A stretch of DNA of 64,000 nt from Voacanga thouarsii (GCA_026120185.1 JANUWF010001636.1:186001-250000), one strand, 5' to 3'. Shown: positions 10,319-23,900, counted from the stretch's first letter. Notes: generated by a model not told the origin, from the letters alone. Program-made: numbers and translations.

Positions 10319-11560
10319 AAATTTATTATAAATATTTCAATATCTTTTTAGTAAAAAGTAGGTAAAAACAGAAAGAAAATGAAATAAAATTTTGCAAGAT
10401 TTAAAACAGTTGTATTAAATTAGTAAGAAAAATATAAATTTAAATTGTAATCTTTTCTTTTTCATTTCATTATCTTCTTTAAACGTTATATCTAATATCT
10501 TCTTTTTTTTTTATTTCTAACTAAATATTATATACAATTAGTGATTTTTGCTCTCCTCCTTCCCTTTCCTTTTTCTTAATCTAAACACTCTTTAATGTAT
10601 TTAAAAAATAAATCAAAGGACAAAGATCCTTCTTTTTAATATAGTATTACAATAAAAAAATTTAATATTTTTTTCATTATTCGAATTTGAATATTACATT
10701 TCGTATTAAATTTTAATATAAAGATAAAAATATTTAAATTTGAACCAAAAGGGTAAAATGTAATAGTAATTCTTTTCGGATGCTTATCTAGATCAAAAGT
10801 TGTTTCTTAACAAGGCAATTATTTGTGACAGAAATAAGTGGAACAACGGAAAATTATACTATAAAATTCATGTCAAGGAGTAGAAGAATTCAAGAGTTTG
10901 AGAAAAATAAAAATAAAAATTAAAGCTGTAATACTTATTACAAATGCCAGATGGGCTCTGAATCTGAGACAGATTTAGTGGATTTAAAATTTTTAAAAAG
11001 TTTTAAATTTTTCTCAGAGAAAATTATTTAAAATTAGGTTGCCGCTCGTACATTGCACGGAATAGTTTCAATAATTTTCTTAATTTTTTACGTTTAAAAA
11101 CAATTCAGATAAAAAAATAACTTTAATATTTAAAAGAATTAAAAATTCAGATAACTCTAATTTAAAAAAAAAAATCAATTCAAATAACAATGATATTTTT
11201 AAAAAAAATCTTCAAATTTTTGGAGGGATGAAATGAATAAATATAGAATAATACTTTTGGAGTTCACTTACTCGTGGGCTTCGATTGCTGGTTTTGATTT
11301 TCGGGATCTTTTCTTTGTTCATAGATAACAATAGTCTGATCTTTCTTCTTCCCCTTTCGTTTATTTATTTTTTTCCTTGTTTGGATGGTCAGCAGAATTC
11401 TCTGTGTAGCTTATGTGCTTGAGTTGATCTCCATGCTTAGTTTACTTTTGGTTATTGGTGTTAGACTGAATGGTGTTTCTGTTTCTATTTTCCTGTAGGT
11501 AAAGCATTAAATGTATATGATTGATATGAGCATTTTAACCTGCTTTGTTTAGTAAATGAA
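10319..11560. other. AT-rich intergenic stretch
   Basis: No gene is recognised. The stretch 10319-11240 is very A/T-rich. From about 11270 to 11520 the composition is closer to plant untranslated or intronic DNA, with T-rich runs and a ttttcctgtaggtaaag sequence. It could belong to the same broken gene as the exon-like fragment at 11622-11893, but I cannot show this. Confidence 0.4.
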
Positions 11561-11621
11561 GCATAATCACAAAAATAATTTTAATACTAAACCTAAAGTA
11601 ATCTTAGAAAAAGCCTATTGA

Positions 11622-11893
11622 TCAACTGATGGTTCCTTCCTGTGGAAACTTTTTTCTCATTAAGAGATCTCCAACTTTTTGAAACAAAGCTCTCCTTCTT
11701 CTGTGGTTTATATCACTGTCTGAATCATCAAATTGACCATTCTCTAGATGCTCTAACTCTTTTGAGCTTATTGTTTCCCTATCAACAGTGAAGAAAGAAG
11801 AAGAGTCCCTCCTATGATGATTGCCTGTCGGTTTTGGTGTATGGGGCTCGGATCTAGGTAAATCAGCAACGGTATCAAATATGGAGCATTTGA
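11622..11893 (-). pseudogene. Unidentified exon-like coding fragment truncated by an LTR
   Basis: The minus strand is open for about 90 codons and has gene-like composition: Ser, Asp and Arg rich, with DTVADLPRSEPHTPKPTG, DSSSFFTVDRETISSKELEHLE, DDSDSDINHRRRRALFQKVG and an end MRKKFPQEGTIS followed by a stop. I do not recognise the family. Its upstream end coincides with the broken edge of the family-B LTR at about 11894, and the ATG at 11897 is at that join. It is probably the last exon of a gene whose upstream part was lost in the rearrangement that truncated the LTR. It could also be a chance frame. Confidence 0.45.
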
Positions 11894-12856
11894 GCAAAAG
11901 ACATATCGCATTGGCTACTAAAATGACAAAAATACTCCTACTATATAAAAAGTTATATTTTGTATTTTAAATATTTTTTAATATCACCATAAGAAAATAT
12001 TGACCCTAAAGACAATGCTGCGTCAGCAAAGTCTTCGACTTACAAGTGTAATAATTAAAACACCCCTCTACGCATCGCCGTGCAATTAGAGAGGAAGAGT
12101 GTATTAACACCTCTAATAGACATCTACCATCTTTAGACCTCTAGTCCAATGATTCACGACTCCTAAAATGTTTCCACTTTTCAAGGGAGCTACTCTAAAG
12201 TAAATATCCAAGTCATGTTCCCCAGGACCCTGGATAATTAGATCATTTAAACAGTTACATGGAGCAATATGGCGTAGAAGCTATCTTGTACAAGTCTATC
12301 TTAACTAACTAGTCACATATGCCCAACATATAAGTATATTGATTTTACGAAAGAACATCAACTACAGTATATCAAAATATATGTTTCTAGATTCGTCAGA
12401 CAACTCATACTCAAGCGGTAGAGTATTAGTCCATGCTGTAGCAATAATAGTCTGGGTTTCTTTTAAATAATACTTTTAGAAACCACTATTATATGTCCTA
12501 TTTTATGTATTCAAAATACGTCCATGCTATGAAGTGAGTGGATTACTCACTGGCTAAAGGTAAGCCATTCCCCATTTGGAATTCATAACACAATAACCTA
12601 TACATGATGAGATTCTCATTCTTATCACTCGGTTAAGAACAAACATTTATGTATTAAGTAACCTGCGATCCATACCTTACTGTAAAAGACCATCATTCAC
12701 ATAAATCACTTACTTAAACACAATAGATCCTTTCCAAACGAAAATTGTGCACAAATAAAATGTAAATTCACAAATAAATTTTGAGAATAAATTCTTTTAT
12801 TAATAAGTTCAATAATTACATAAGATAAACTAGTCTAGAGGGCATATATTTCTACA
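11894..12856 (-). repeat. Truncated 3' LTR of Copia family B
   Basis: It aligns with 19365-20329 of the right LTR from ctactaaaatgacaaaaa to ggcatatat...ctaca. About 870 bp corresponding to 18493-19364 are missing on its outer side, replaced by the unidentified coding fragment. Confidence 0.9.
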
Positions 12857-12936
12857 ATCTTTCACTTGTACTCTAAGATTAAGAAAGTTCGTAGGTGCCC
12901 ACCCATATAGCGTCTAAGTGTCTCTTGAAGATTCTC

Positions 12937-13540
12937 TCAGCCAAATGCTTGGTGAAGGGATCTGCTAAGTTGTTCTCTGAGACTATCTGTTCCACTACGA
13001 TTTTTCATCTCTGAATGAAATCCCGGATCAGGTGGTACTTCCTCTGGATATGCTTCCCTTCTTGTGGTTCCTGGATTCTTTAGATTGCGAGATTGCTCCA
13101 GAATTGTCGCAATACACCACAATTGGTCTATCCATATGTGGCACAATTCCAAGTCCTAAAAGAAACTTTCGGAGCCAGACTGCTTCCTTAGACGCTTCCG
13201 AAGCTGCCACAAACTCAGTTTCCATGGTCGACTCAGCAATACAAGATTGCTTAATACTTCTCTATGAAACAGCTTCTCCAGACAAGGTGAAGACATATCC
13301 ACTAGTGGATTTTCTCTCATCCTTATCTGCCTGAAAATCTGAGTCTATGTATCCAGTAGGAACCAAGTCGTCAGCCATATAAACCAGCATATAATCTTTC
13401 GTACCATTGAGGTACTTAAGAATATACTTTACAGCTTGCCAATGAACCTCCCTAGGGTTTGACTGATATCTACTAATTAAGTTTACGACAAAGTAGATAT
13501 CTGACATAGTGCACAGCATGGCGTATATGAGACTTCCCAC
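12937..13540 (-). pseudogene. Copia family B RNase H remnant
   Basis: Two overlapping frames encode a Copia RNase H: GSLIYAMLCTMSDIYFVVNLISR and HWQAVKYILKYLNGT, then GYIDSDFQADKDERKSTSGY, and METEFVAASEASKEAVWLRKFL with IVVYCDNSGAI. The strongly conserved TEAEY-like acidic stretch reads TEFVAA. The frame is shifted once near 13225-13262. Confidence 0.85.
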
Positions 13541-14455
13541 AGCTGATGTCTAGAGAATTCTACTCATCATGTCTTTTTTCTCTTGAGATTTAAAACAGTC
13601 CTTAGAACAAAAAGACAACCCATGTCTGTAAGGGATTAGAGCTTTCTTGCATGAGTCCGCGCTAAACTTAACTAACACCTTGTCAATGTATGTCGCTTGC
13701 AATAATCCTAACATTCATTGCTTCTTATTTCTAAGAAGCTTAATCCCGAGAATATAGCTGGTTTCTTCCAAATCTTTCATACTAAATTAACTAGACAGTC
13801 AAACCTTAGTAGATGAAAATGTCTCTACATCATTCCCAATTAGTAGAATGTCATTCACATATAAGACAAAAAAAATCATATTTATGCCTTCCAAGTTCCT
13901 GTAACGCATGGTTCATCCTTGTTTTGAATGAAACTGTAAGATTTTATAGTCTCATCAAAATGAATTTTCCATGTTCTAGATGCCTATTTAAGTCCATAAA
14001 TAGACTTCTTAAACTTACAGACCATATGTTCCTGGCCTTTAGCAATAAAACTTTTCGATTGGGACATATAGATGTTTTCGTTAAGATGGCCATTAAGAAA
14101 TGCCGTCTTGACATCCATTTGTCATATCTCATAGTCGTAATGACATGCAATGGCAAGGAGGATATGAATGGACTTAAGCATGGCTACCGAAGAAAAGGTT
14201 TCATCATAATCGATTCACTCTTTCTGAGTATACCTTTTCGCCACAAGCCTAATTTTGAAGGTTTCCACCTTCTCATCCGCTCCCCTTTTTCTCTTGTATA
14301 GCCATTTATACCCAAGGAATTTTATCCCTTCAGGTGAAGTTATAAGATCTCAAACGTAAGTGAAATACATAAACTCAATCTCGACTTTCATTACTTCATG
14401 TCATAGATCTGCATCGACATCAGTAATAGCTCATCTATCTAGTGGGATCTTGTTG

Positions 14456-15607
14456 CTAATGGTCAGAGACTAACTCGAAAGCCTCTCCTGACCATTTTTC
14501 CAGAACTCTAGATATCCTCACATTACAACGAAGCTCCGTTTGTACAGGTTCTTGAGGTTGTGCCTCTTCTTGTTCCATAATCGGGTCTGAAGAAATTGAT
14601 TCTAAAGATAACTTCTCATTGAGTTCCAACCTTGTTGAATCTTTAGTGGAAGTACTTTGATCATCCTTCAAGTATCTAACATTAGTACTTACTAGTACTT
14701 TCTGCTCCTCGGGATGATAAAAATAACTTTCTTTTGTCCCTTTTGGATATCCAACAAGGTAGCATAATTCTGATCTTAGTTCTAGCTTGTCTTCCTTGAT
14801 CAGTACATAAGTTGGACAGCCCCATGTTTTGAGATGATTTAGATTTGGCTTACACCCAATCCACATCTCATAGGGTGTCCTAGGTATTGATTTGGAAGAC
14901 ACTAAGTTCAAAATGTATGCCGTTGTTTTCAAGGCATATCCTCAAAAATATACTGAAAGAATAGCATGAGACATCATGTTTCGGACCATTTCCATTAATG
15001 TCATATTCCTTCTCTCAGCTACTCCATTCTGCTGGGGTGTACCTGGCACAGATAGTTGGGATACTATTCCATGATGTACCATGTAATCCTTAAACTCACC
15101 AAGGAGGTATTCTCCACCATGATCCGATCGTAAAGTTTTGATCAGTTTACCTGTCCGATGCTCCATTTTAGCCTTAAACTCTTTGAACTTGTCAAAAGAG
15201 TCAGACTTGCACCTCATCAGGTAGACATAATCAAACCTTATACAATCATCCGTGAAAGTGATGAAATATTCAAAGCCTCTTCTAACTTGAGTAGACAAAG
15301 GACCGCACACATCAGTATGAACAAGACCCAATATCTCCTTAACTCTATCAGCCTTTTGGGTAAACGACCTTTTGGTCATTTTTCCCATAAGGCATGATTC
15401 ACACTGAGATCAACTTTTCAATTTTAATGAGTCCAAGGACTCATCATAGATTAACCTTTGAATCTTGGTTGAGTTAATATGTCCCAACCTTAGATGCCAA
15501 ATATATGAGTCATTGACATTGGTCTTTCTCTTTTTACTTAAAGGTTCAGATTGAGCGTTATTTATTTGATTGTTTGTAGGATCTAAAAAGAATAAGCTTC
15601 CATACAT
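14456..15607 (-). pseudogene. Copia family B pre-integrase and integrase remnant
   Basis: The minus strand shows the pre-integrase motif WHLRLGHINSTKIQRL (about 15490), then in another frame the integrase core: LGLVHTDVCGPLS, YFITFTDDCIRF, RSDHGGEYLLGEF, and TPQQNGVAERRNMTLMEMVR. The catalytic D, D and E are still visible. The C-terminal part follows in 14456-14932 (PYEMWIGCKPNLNHLKTWGC, LVGYPKGTKESYFY). Frame breaks near 15400 and 14940 separate the pieces. Confidence 0.88.
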
Positions 15608-16004
15608 ATGCCCTGTACATAAAACTTATTCATTTTCACTAATAGTAATACCAGAATGAAAAGAAACGGAATATCCATGATTTATTAGTTTTGTAACTGA
15701 AATCAAATTCTATCTAAAACCAGGTACATATAAAATATCCTTTAATACAACTACTTTATTATAATAAAAAATAAAATCCAGTTCTTCTACTGTAAGGGCC
15801 CATACTCATGCTCCATTTCCTACTCATAGTCCATACTCGTCCTTTTGGAGTCTTTTTATCTTCCTAAACTCTTACAATGAGTTACAGATATGATCAGTGG
15901 CACCAAAATCAACAATCTAAGTGGAAGTCCATCCAACCATTGAAATAGACTCTAGATAAAGAACAATACCTGTAGGATTTTTCTTGGCCTGAAGTTTTGG
16001 ACAT

Positions 16005-16754
16005 TCATTTTTCCAGTGTCCATTTGCCTTTAGGCTTATTGGGCTGGTTCTTGGGTTGGACCTGTGCATTTTTCTTCTTTTTCTTGAACTTTCTAGGTTT
16101 GGACCCAGTTTTAGAAGAAAAAGTCATCGCAATCATAGCCTTGGACTGTGGTTTCATGACCTTCTCCGTCACCTGGAACTCTTTCATTAACTCAGTTAAA
16201 GTCATGTTTAATTTATTCATATTGTAGTTCAACTTGAATTGAGTAAAAGAGTCCGACAAAGATTCGAGAACTATGTCCACTTAACTCCCGAGGTCAATAA
16301 CAGCTCCTAAGACTTCTACTTCCTCAAAAATAGCAATCATTTTGAACATATGCTCCCTAACTGATACTCCCTCAGCCATCTTAGTGTTTATGATCATCCT
16401 AAGAGCTTCATGCCTTACGGACTGACTCTTATCAGCGAACATCGTGGTTAATGATTAGCTAATGTTATATGCAGTGGCCATGTGCTCGTATTTTGACTGG
16501 AGCACATTAGACATTGAGGTCAACATGTAGCATTGAGCCATTTCATTTGCCTTTTTCCATACTTCTTCAGCCTCACGCACCTCCACGGTGGAACCCTCCC
16601 CGATAACAGGACAGGTTTCATAGAGAACATACTTATACTCCTCAACAGTGAGTATTATATTCAAGTTCCTTCTCCAATCCACATAATTCGGACATGTTAG
16701 CTTATTCTCACGGAGAATAACGGTCAAAGAATTGAAAGAACCTTCACCAGCCAT
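16005..16754 (-). pseudogene. Copia family B gag remnant
   Basis: The start MAGEGSFNSLTVILRENKLT, followed by YVDWRRNLNIILTVEEYKYVL, is typical of Tnt1-like gag. A second frame (16280-16005) continues with LTELMKEFQVTEKVMK and a Lys-rich end before the nucleocapsid region. Stops near 16455 and 16280 split the gene. Confidence 0.85.
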
Positions 16755-18480
16755 TCTAAAAAAATCGAAAATAAAAGAAAATTCAGTTTGTGATAAAACA
16801 AAATAATTTGTGACTTTATCTTCATATTAAATCTGATAATAGTTAACCTTATCACTATTATCTTTAATATGATTAATTTGGCTCTTAGAAAAACTGATAT
16901 AACTTCTTGGGAAAATTAACAATTTTCTAAACTAAGTGTATTAATCACTACAAATTAATTTTCCTTCTATGTAATAATTTAGAAGATAACTCTATCGTGA
17001 GATGACCGTTTCTTCTCATTTCTTATGGACATTCCTCGTACTATAACCTCCAACGTAAGCTGGTCGATCGTAGCACGTGTCCTGAGTTATTAATTACATT
17101 CATCCATTAATTCTAGATCCTTGTGGTATCCCCATCCTATATGGGTTCACTCCCAGGGTGACGCGAGGGGACCCACGATCTCTAATAAGGATCGTGATAG
17201 AAGTCATGGAGCTGTTGAAACCCCTCTCCCGCTTAATATTTTAAAATAAGAGTTTTTCTTGAAAAATATATTTTGAAAATTTTCAATTAAGTTTTCTTTT
17301 AACTCAAAATAAAATATCTAAACCCATAAAAATTTTTATGTCAAAGTTTATATCCTTTGAGAAATTTTTTCATAAAGTAATTTTATTTAAATTAATAAAC
17401 TTAATAATTTCAAAAAAAAATCCAATAAAACTTTCGAGAGATTTTGATCTCAAATTTAATTTGACAAAATTAAATTTTCTTGTTAAAATTCAATCAAATG
17501 GTTTTCTATTTTAATTCACAAAAATATCTAAATTCAATATATTTTCTATGTCAAGGATAGAATCCTTTGAGAAAATATCCAAGAATTAATTTCTGTTCGA
17601 ATTAAAATTAAACATTTGATTTAAGAAAAATATTTTTCTTTGTCAAAAATTCTCAAAGACTTTGATTTTTGAGAAAACGTGCATATAGGGTACAAAAAAA
17701 AAAAAGCATACTAGAAAAACTGTAAATGTTTTCATACTTTTCTTTTCTTGTAACCTAAGTGTCCAAATAATAGAATTAAACACATTAATTAATTAATTAA
17801 TAATTTTGTTTAATCCTAAAATTTCCTTTACTATTATTTTTCATGCAAAATATTCAAAGAATATTAACTATTGCAATAAAAATAACTTCGTCTGGTATGG
17901 GACAAAAAATTATTATTTTTTTCGGTCGGGTCCATGCACCCGCCACACTGGATCAAGGCCCATAGGAGAACCCATGGACCGAATCTAGGCGAGTGCCCTC
18001 GAACCGGCCTGCTCGCGCCCGCACTAGCGCGTCCCCGTTCCAACCACGGACAAAATTGCTGATCGCAGCTTCAATTTGCAAATTTGCAAATTGAAAAGCT
18101 TCCTCGCAGCTCGACTTCTGGTAGCGGCTCACTGCTCTTCTCACAGTATCTGGCGGCTTGGCTCAACTGGCTCGGCTCGGCTATTTCGGCTTCAACAGTG
18201 CTTTTTCTCCAGAATGCACCTCTGCGTGTAGATTTCGATTTTTCTTCCATTTTCACTCAAAAATCATCCAAACAACCGCCTATACCCTTAAAAAAAATAT
18301 TGGGCTTACACGATATCTATGAAAGTAATCAAAATATATTATTCCTATACTTCAACTCGTGAAGATTACAGTGAAACTACCCATACCAGTAAGCACGAAG
18401 GATCACAGATTTCAACCAAAACAAATATTTTCTTATTTTAGTTAAGCCTAGCATGCTTCCTATATTTGTCAAACCATAGC
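16755..18480 (-). other. Leader region of Copia family B
   Basis: This stretch lies between gag and the primer-binding site. Most is AT-rich, with repeated aaaattctcaaagac-like blocks around 17340-17680. A conspicuously GC-rich patch of about 200 bp at 17925-18190 lies close to the primer site. No conserved protein is recognised in it. Confidence 0.55.
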
Positions 18481-18490
18481 TCTGATACCA
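18481..18490 (-). other. Primer-binding site, tRNA-iMet type (Copia family B)
   Basis: The plus strand TCTGATACCA is the complement of TGGTATCAGA, the standard plant initiator-Met primer site, two bases inside the LTR that starts at 18493. This differs from the primer site of family A. Confidence 0.85.
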
Positions 18491-18492
18491 AT

Positions 18493-20329
18493 TGAAGGCT
18501 TAAAATAGCAAAAATCATCAAAACGAAAAATTTATCTTTGTGATTAAATGGCTCTCTTTGCACTGGTGTACATGTTTGTATAAGGATATTTGAGGTTAGT
18601 GGCTCATGTCCTTACAAACGTCTACTGCGTCTTACCCATGCAAATCTTTTGATCTTCCGAAATTGTGTCTGTAGCACAGCCAGTGAAGGCTTAAAGTTTG
18701 GATTTTGATAAGCCTTGAAGGCTTGGTATAAGTTTAGTTTTTTGTGAATTCTTCACAGACGAAGCCTTCACCCAAAATTAGTTTTCTGTGATACTCTTTG
18801 ATTGCAATTGAAAAGCCAATACTCCAATCCATGAAAACCCATTTCAATTCCTTTGTGCAATTCCCCGAGAGAGTAAATCCATCTCACGCAGAACAGTACG
18901 AGATCCATCCCATGTTGTCCTTTTTTAATTAATTAATTAATTAATTAATTAATTAATTACTTTAATATTATTTTTTTAATTTTATTTTACCCTTGGTCTT
19001 ATTCATTAGGTTAGATAAATTATTTTTTCTTGGGCTTGAACACTCATAAATAATAAATCTCAATTATTTATTTTCTAAACTTTGTTAAACAGCCCAATAA
19101 ATAATTAATAAATCCAAATAGACCAATATAAAATTTCATACCTTTTATTTAATTTATATCTAGATTAATTTTCTAATTATTCAATGTAAGCCTTGGGTCT
19201 TGAATAATTAATTAACCAATTAAACTAAATAAAAAAATACTCTCTCTCGAACTTTTTATTTTATTCTAGTTCAATAATAAATTAGACTAATAAAATAAAA
19301 ACTCATAATTATCAAGATCAATTTCTTAACCCAAATCTTTCATGACTTAAGGGTTATTTCGGGAACCAAAAGACACATTGCCTTGACTACTAAAATGACA
19401 AAAAATACAACTACTATATAAATAACTATATTTTGCATTTTAAATATTTTTTTAATATCACCATAAGGAAATATTGACCCTAAGGATAATGCTGCGTTAA
19501 CAAAATTTTCGACCTATAGGTGTTATAACTAGAATACCGCTCTACGCATCGTCGTGCGAAGAAGAGTGTACTAACACCTATCTAATAAATATCTACCATC
19601 CTTAAACCTCTAGTTCAATGATCCACAACTCCTAGAATGTTTCCACTTTTCAAAGGAGTTACCCTAAAGTAAATATCCAAGTCATGTTCCCTAAGGCCCA
19701 GCATAATTAAATCATTTGAGCAGTTACACTGAGTAATATAGCGTAGAAGTTATCTTGTACAAGTCTGTCTTAAAGAACTAGTCACATATACCCAACATAC
19801 AAGTATATTAGTTTTACGAAAGAACATCAACTACAATATATTAAAATATATGTTTCTAACTTCGTCAGACAACCCACTCATACTCAAGCGATAGAGTATT
19901 AGTCCACGCTGTAGCAATAATAGTTTGGGTTTCTTTTAAATAGTACTTTTAGAAATCACTATTACAGGTCTTGTTCTACGTATTCGAAATATGCTCATGT
20001 TATGAAATGAGTGGACTATTTACTGGCTAAAAATAAGCCATTCCCCATTTGAAATTCATAACACAATAACCTATACATAATGAGATTCTCATTCTCATCA
20101 ATCGGTTAAGAATAAACATTTATGTGTTAAGTAACTCGCGATCCATACCTTACTGTGAAATACCACCATTTACATGAATCACTTACTTAAACACAATAGG
20201 TCCTTTTCAAACGAAAATCGTGCATAAATAAAATGTAAATTCACAAACAAATTTTGAGAATAAATTCTTTTATTAATAAATTCAATAATTACATCAGATA
20301 AATTAGTCTAGATGGCATATATTCTAACA
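18493..20329 (-). repeat. 5' LTR of Copia family B
   Basis: The long LTR begins TGAAGGCTTAAAATAGC and ends GGCATATATTCTAACA. It contains a (TTAA)n microsatellite at 18925-18959. Its outer 965 bp match the truncated left LTR, and the whole length matches, inverted, the solo LTR at 32305-34098. Confidence 0.9.
18925..18959. repeat. (TTAA)n microsatellite
   Basis: About nine TTAA units inside the family-B LTR. Confidence 0.9.
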
Positions 20330-20910
20330 CTCCCATGTTGGGGACGGGAAAATGAGAGATATGTGAGAGTAGGATCGAAATTTCCAGTCCTTAATCCGGT
20401 CTGACCCGACCTCATTTCCATCCCTACTATTAACTCACCGCGCGAGCCTATCAAAAGAGCCAAAACTAGTTGAGCGATGTTGAAGGGGACTTTTTGACAT
20501 TCTTTTAGATAATACATTAATGGTCGCATTACACATAGGATTTTCTTTGTCTCCTTTCATGTTACTTAAGATTGATTGAATGTTAGGGAAACCATTTTGA
20601 ATCGCGGAAAATGATTTGATGACAATGGGGTTCTGACTGCATATGGAATCAATCCCCATAGTTGAGCTATGGGATAATCTTTCAGTTCATTACGTGCAAG
20701 AATATAATAAGATAACAGCATAGCAAGGTTTCAGGAGATGCACGATGGTGCTTCAGAATATTTTATCAGCTTTTCAAATCACACACAGCAAAACCATACC
20801 ATAAAAATCCCTAAACTGTGTACTTGGATGAGGATCAAATGCACAAATATCTTTCTTCTTTCTGATACAATTACACATCTAGCATTCTGTTTGGATATAA
20901 TCACTAGTGC
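20330..20910. other. 3' flank of the GLR gene, no gene seen
   Basis: This stretch separates the family-B LTR from the GLR stop codon and may contain the GLR 3' untranslated region. The minus-strand frame at 20435-20659 shows no known domain. Confidence 0.45.
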
Positions 20911-23900
20911 CTATATGTTCATGGTGGCTAACTCTGTTACCATCGAACTGGCCTCCGTTTCATTTTGAATCACGTTCATTTCGTTATTTGATCCGTAAAA
21001 GATGGGTTCTCTAAAGAATTCTGATCGAAATCTCCTCCAGAAATGAGAGAGAAGTAGTGATGCCCAGCTATAGATTCTTCTTCTCATCAGTGACTCTTGA
21101 ATAGATTCAAGAATTGAGAATTTTCTTCGCATTAAGCGTGCCATTGAATTTAGAAATGTGACCGCCATAAGCACGCCTGAAATTAGGAACAGCAGAAAGA
21201 ATGGTTCGCTGTCAAAGCCGCCAAGGTCGCCGTGAGCCCTATTTGTTGAGGAACAGTTGGAGACGGAGGCTAGGCGTTTTCCCAATTGATTCATCTCCCC
21301 ACTCTGTGTTATTTTCAGGATTGCCTCTGAAATATCAATTGCCAAAGGGGAACCTTTTGGAAAGACCTGAGACACAGAAGAGAAAGCAGTGATGATTTAT
21401 ATCGCATAAGAGATCAGGAAGATAAAAAAAAATTGATCTTGATCTTACAAAGCCAAAACCACCAAGTTTGAAACTTTGTCCAGCAATGGTGTAGCCATCG
21501 CAGTACTCTGCGAGGAAGATTTTGGCATGTGGAGCAACAAAGAAAGCTGCTTTGATGTATCCGTTCTCAAATGCTTCAGGGTAGTCATGAATTGAACCCA
21601 TCTTTCGGATGTTCTCGGGCTTGAAATGGAGAGCCTCTATTAAGAAACGAACTATGAAGGAGTTTCCATTGCACCCAACTGGAGAATTCGTGCTGAGAAG
21701 ATAGTCCACATCCACTATAGACGGCTGAAGAATGGGGACTGTCAGCATAGAAGTAATGGCAGCAGTAAAACATGCAGTGATAACCACGGAGTCGAATAGC
21801 CACGTAGACAGAAGCATTCTAGATAAATTATTTCTGATTGATTCTCCTGTAAATGGTTCTTCATGTCAAAAACTAAACAAAGTTGTCGACTTGAACTAGT
21901 TCAAGGCTAGATCGGATTATGTGATGGACTTGTCGAGAGAGATCAACTTACTCTGTGCAAAAGATAGAACAGTCACAGAAAACCAAAGCATAGAGCCAAT
22001 CTGCTGAGGAAAGGGACCTCTGAATTCTGGATTCTTGTTTACATGTTCATTCAACCAAATGACCACCCCAATGGCAAGACTCATCCATGCAATTAGGATC
22101 CACGTTTTCAATGTAAATGCTTTAAGAACTAGGAATCTGATCTTTCTAACATCTGGCTTTACTGACACTACCATGACAAGTCCCGATTCCATATAGGGTT
22201 GTGAGAAGTCGGCAATCTCGTAGCGGTCTGCCATTATTTCTGTATCACCTACTGCTGCATCCAAGCTCTTCTTCGGAAGAATCAACGATCAGTATTCATT
22301 GGTTATGTTCGAAATTAAGGTATTATGAATTATTTTCATTTAGGTAGAAAACAAGTGCTTGTGTCGTTTGATGCAAAAAATCAGATCAGTTCAGGAAGAA
22401 ATAGTAATCATTTCCATTCTTTGTTGCTAGTGAAAGCGGTATCAGTAGTGTCAGTACCTTATTGTGAACTTCGGCCACCATTTCATCGTAAGATCCATAA
22501 TGAGGGACTAGCACATAGGGCAGGTGATAAGGCAGCCGCTTCACTGCAGCTACAAAGACTTCAATCGAAAACCCAGAAACGGTAGTTTCATTTTGATTGT
22601 GGTCGTATGTTACATTGACAAACATATTAAAAGCACCAGTCGCAGGTACGCCTATTCTCAGGGGTTTCTCTACGCTGCCAAAAGTTACTCCCTTGGGAGC
22701 TGTTAACTCACCACCTGGCCAATAAATTGAACTCAAATCTCCCACTAAACCATAGCCTATTCTCGTCCTTATTCCATCATATTCAATCAGGTCTTCAGAA
22801 AAACCAAACTGGGGTGACCACAGAGCTATCTCTCGGTAGCTTCTACCAATCACATTTACAACTTGAAAAACAGGCTTTTGCAATAATGCACCATTCTTGA
22901 AGCTTATTTCTCCACTCAGTCCCCCAACATTACTAGTGAAAATGTTATTAATTAACGCACTGGAGTTTGCCTTACCTTCTGCATTTTGCATTGCCTTTGC
23001 TATAGCCCATGTTGCATCATATGCTCGAAGAGCATAGATACTTGGGCTGGAAAGTTTTTCCTGTTTCGGATGTTTTGATCTGTACTTTCTTCTAAACCTT
23101 CGCTCGAATGCTCTGAAAGACTCGGTAGTATCCAGATAGTTCGTCTTAAATGCAATCACACCTTGCATATTATTGAGTATGACAGATAACTCGACAGAAT
23201 CAAGAAGGTTTGCAAAGTCATCTGATACAATCCATGCATAACCCTTCGCCATCATTCCCAATTCTTTTGCTTTCTTGAAAAGAATTATAGCAAATTCCAG
23301 AGAAGCCCGTAAGACCGTAAAGACCTTAACATTCTTGCTTCTCAAACTCTTCAGCTCTTCCTCAATGAAATGTTTGGAATCCAAAAGAGAATTCATACTG
23401 GGGAAAGCTGAATGATATTCAACTACGGATTCCACATCGTGAAGCGAGTCTGAGAGGTGAGTGATGAGTGCAGAATCAACAGAATAACTGCTGCTGCGCT
23501 CATAAATTGCTATCACCTTTCGCCACCTGAAATGCCCAACTATTGCAGCGAGGCATTGCATTTGGACTGCCAGATCGTAACTCATCCTGATAAAGGATGG
23601 AGGTTGAGATGGCAGCAGTGGGGGAGGGCTAGCTGATGGAGTTAAGGAAATGATGGGGATATCCTTGGTGAATTCATCAAGCTCCCAAACCAGAGCAGCT
23701 TCTTGCAATGTCAACGCTCCAAGTATGGCATGCGCGTGATTCTTGTTTACAAGGTCAATCACTGCATTAGAGTAAAATTCAACCAATGTTTTAGATCTGC
23801 CATATTCATGCCAAATTAGATCAAAAGATTTGTCAAGAAAATTGAATTCTCAGCTGGGGTAACGAAAGGTGCTGGTAGCAGAGTTCTAAATGAAGAGAAA

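Larger units (their letters stand above)
11894..20329 (-). mobile_element. Ty1/Copia LTR retrotransposon (family B, Tork/Tnt1-like), decayed
   Basis: The right LTR is 18493-20329, about 1.84 kb. The left LTR keeps only its final 963 bp (11894-12856, matching 19365-20329). The minus strand reads a tRNA-iMet-type primer site (TGGTATCAGA, complement of 18481-18490), a 1.7-kb leader, gag (16754-16005), pre-integrase and integrase (15607-14456), reverse transcriptase remnants (about 14300-13550) and RNase H (13540-12937). Order and motifs mark a Copia element of the Tnt1/Tork kind. Numerous stops and frameshifts break all genes. With the left LTR truncated, no target duplication can be paired; the right flank begins ctccc. 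Confidence 0.93.

Noticed and set aside
12400..12460. tRNA-like words (agcggtagagtattagtcc) in the family-B LTR
   Set aside because: It does not fold into a cloverleaf by eye and lacks a proper B box; it recurs simply because the LTR recurs (12400, 19880, 32710).
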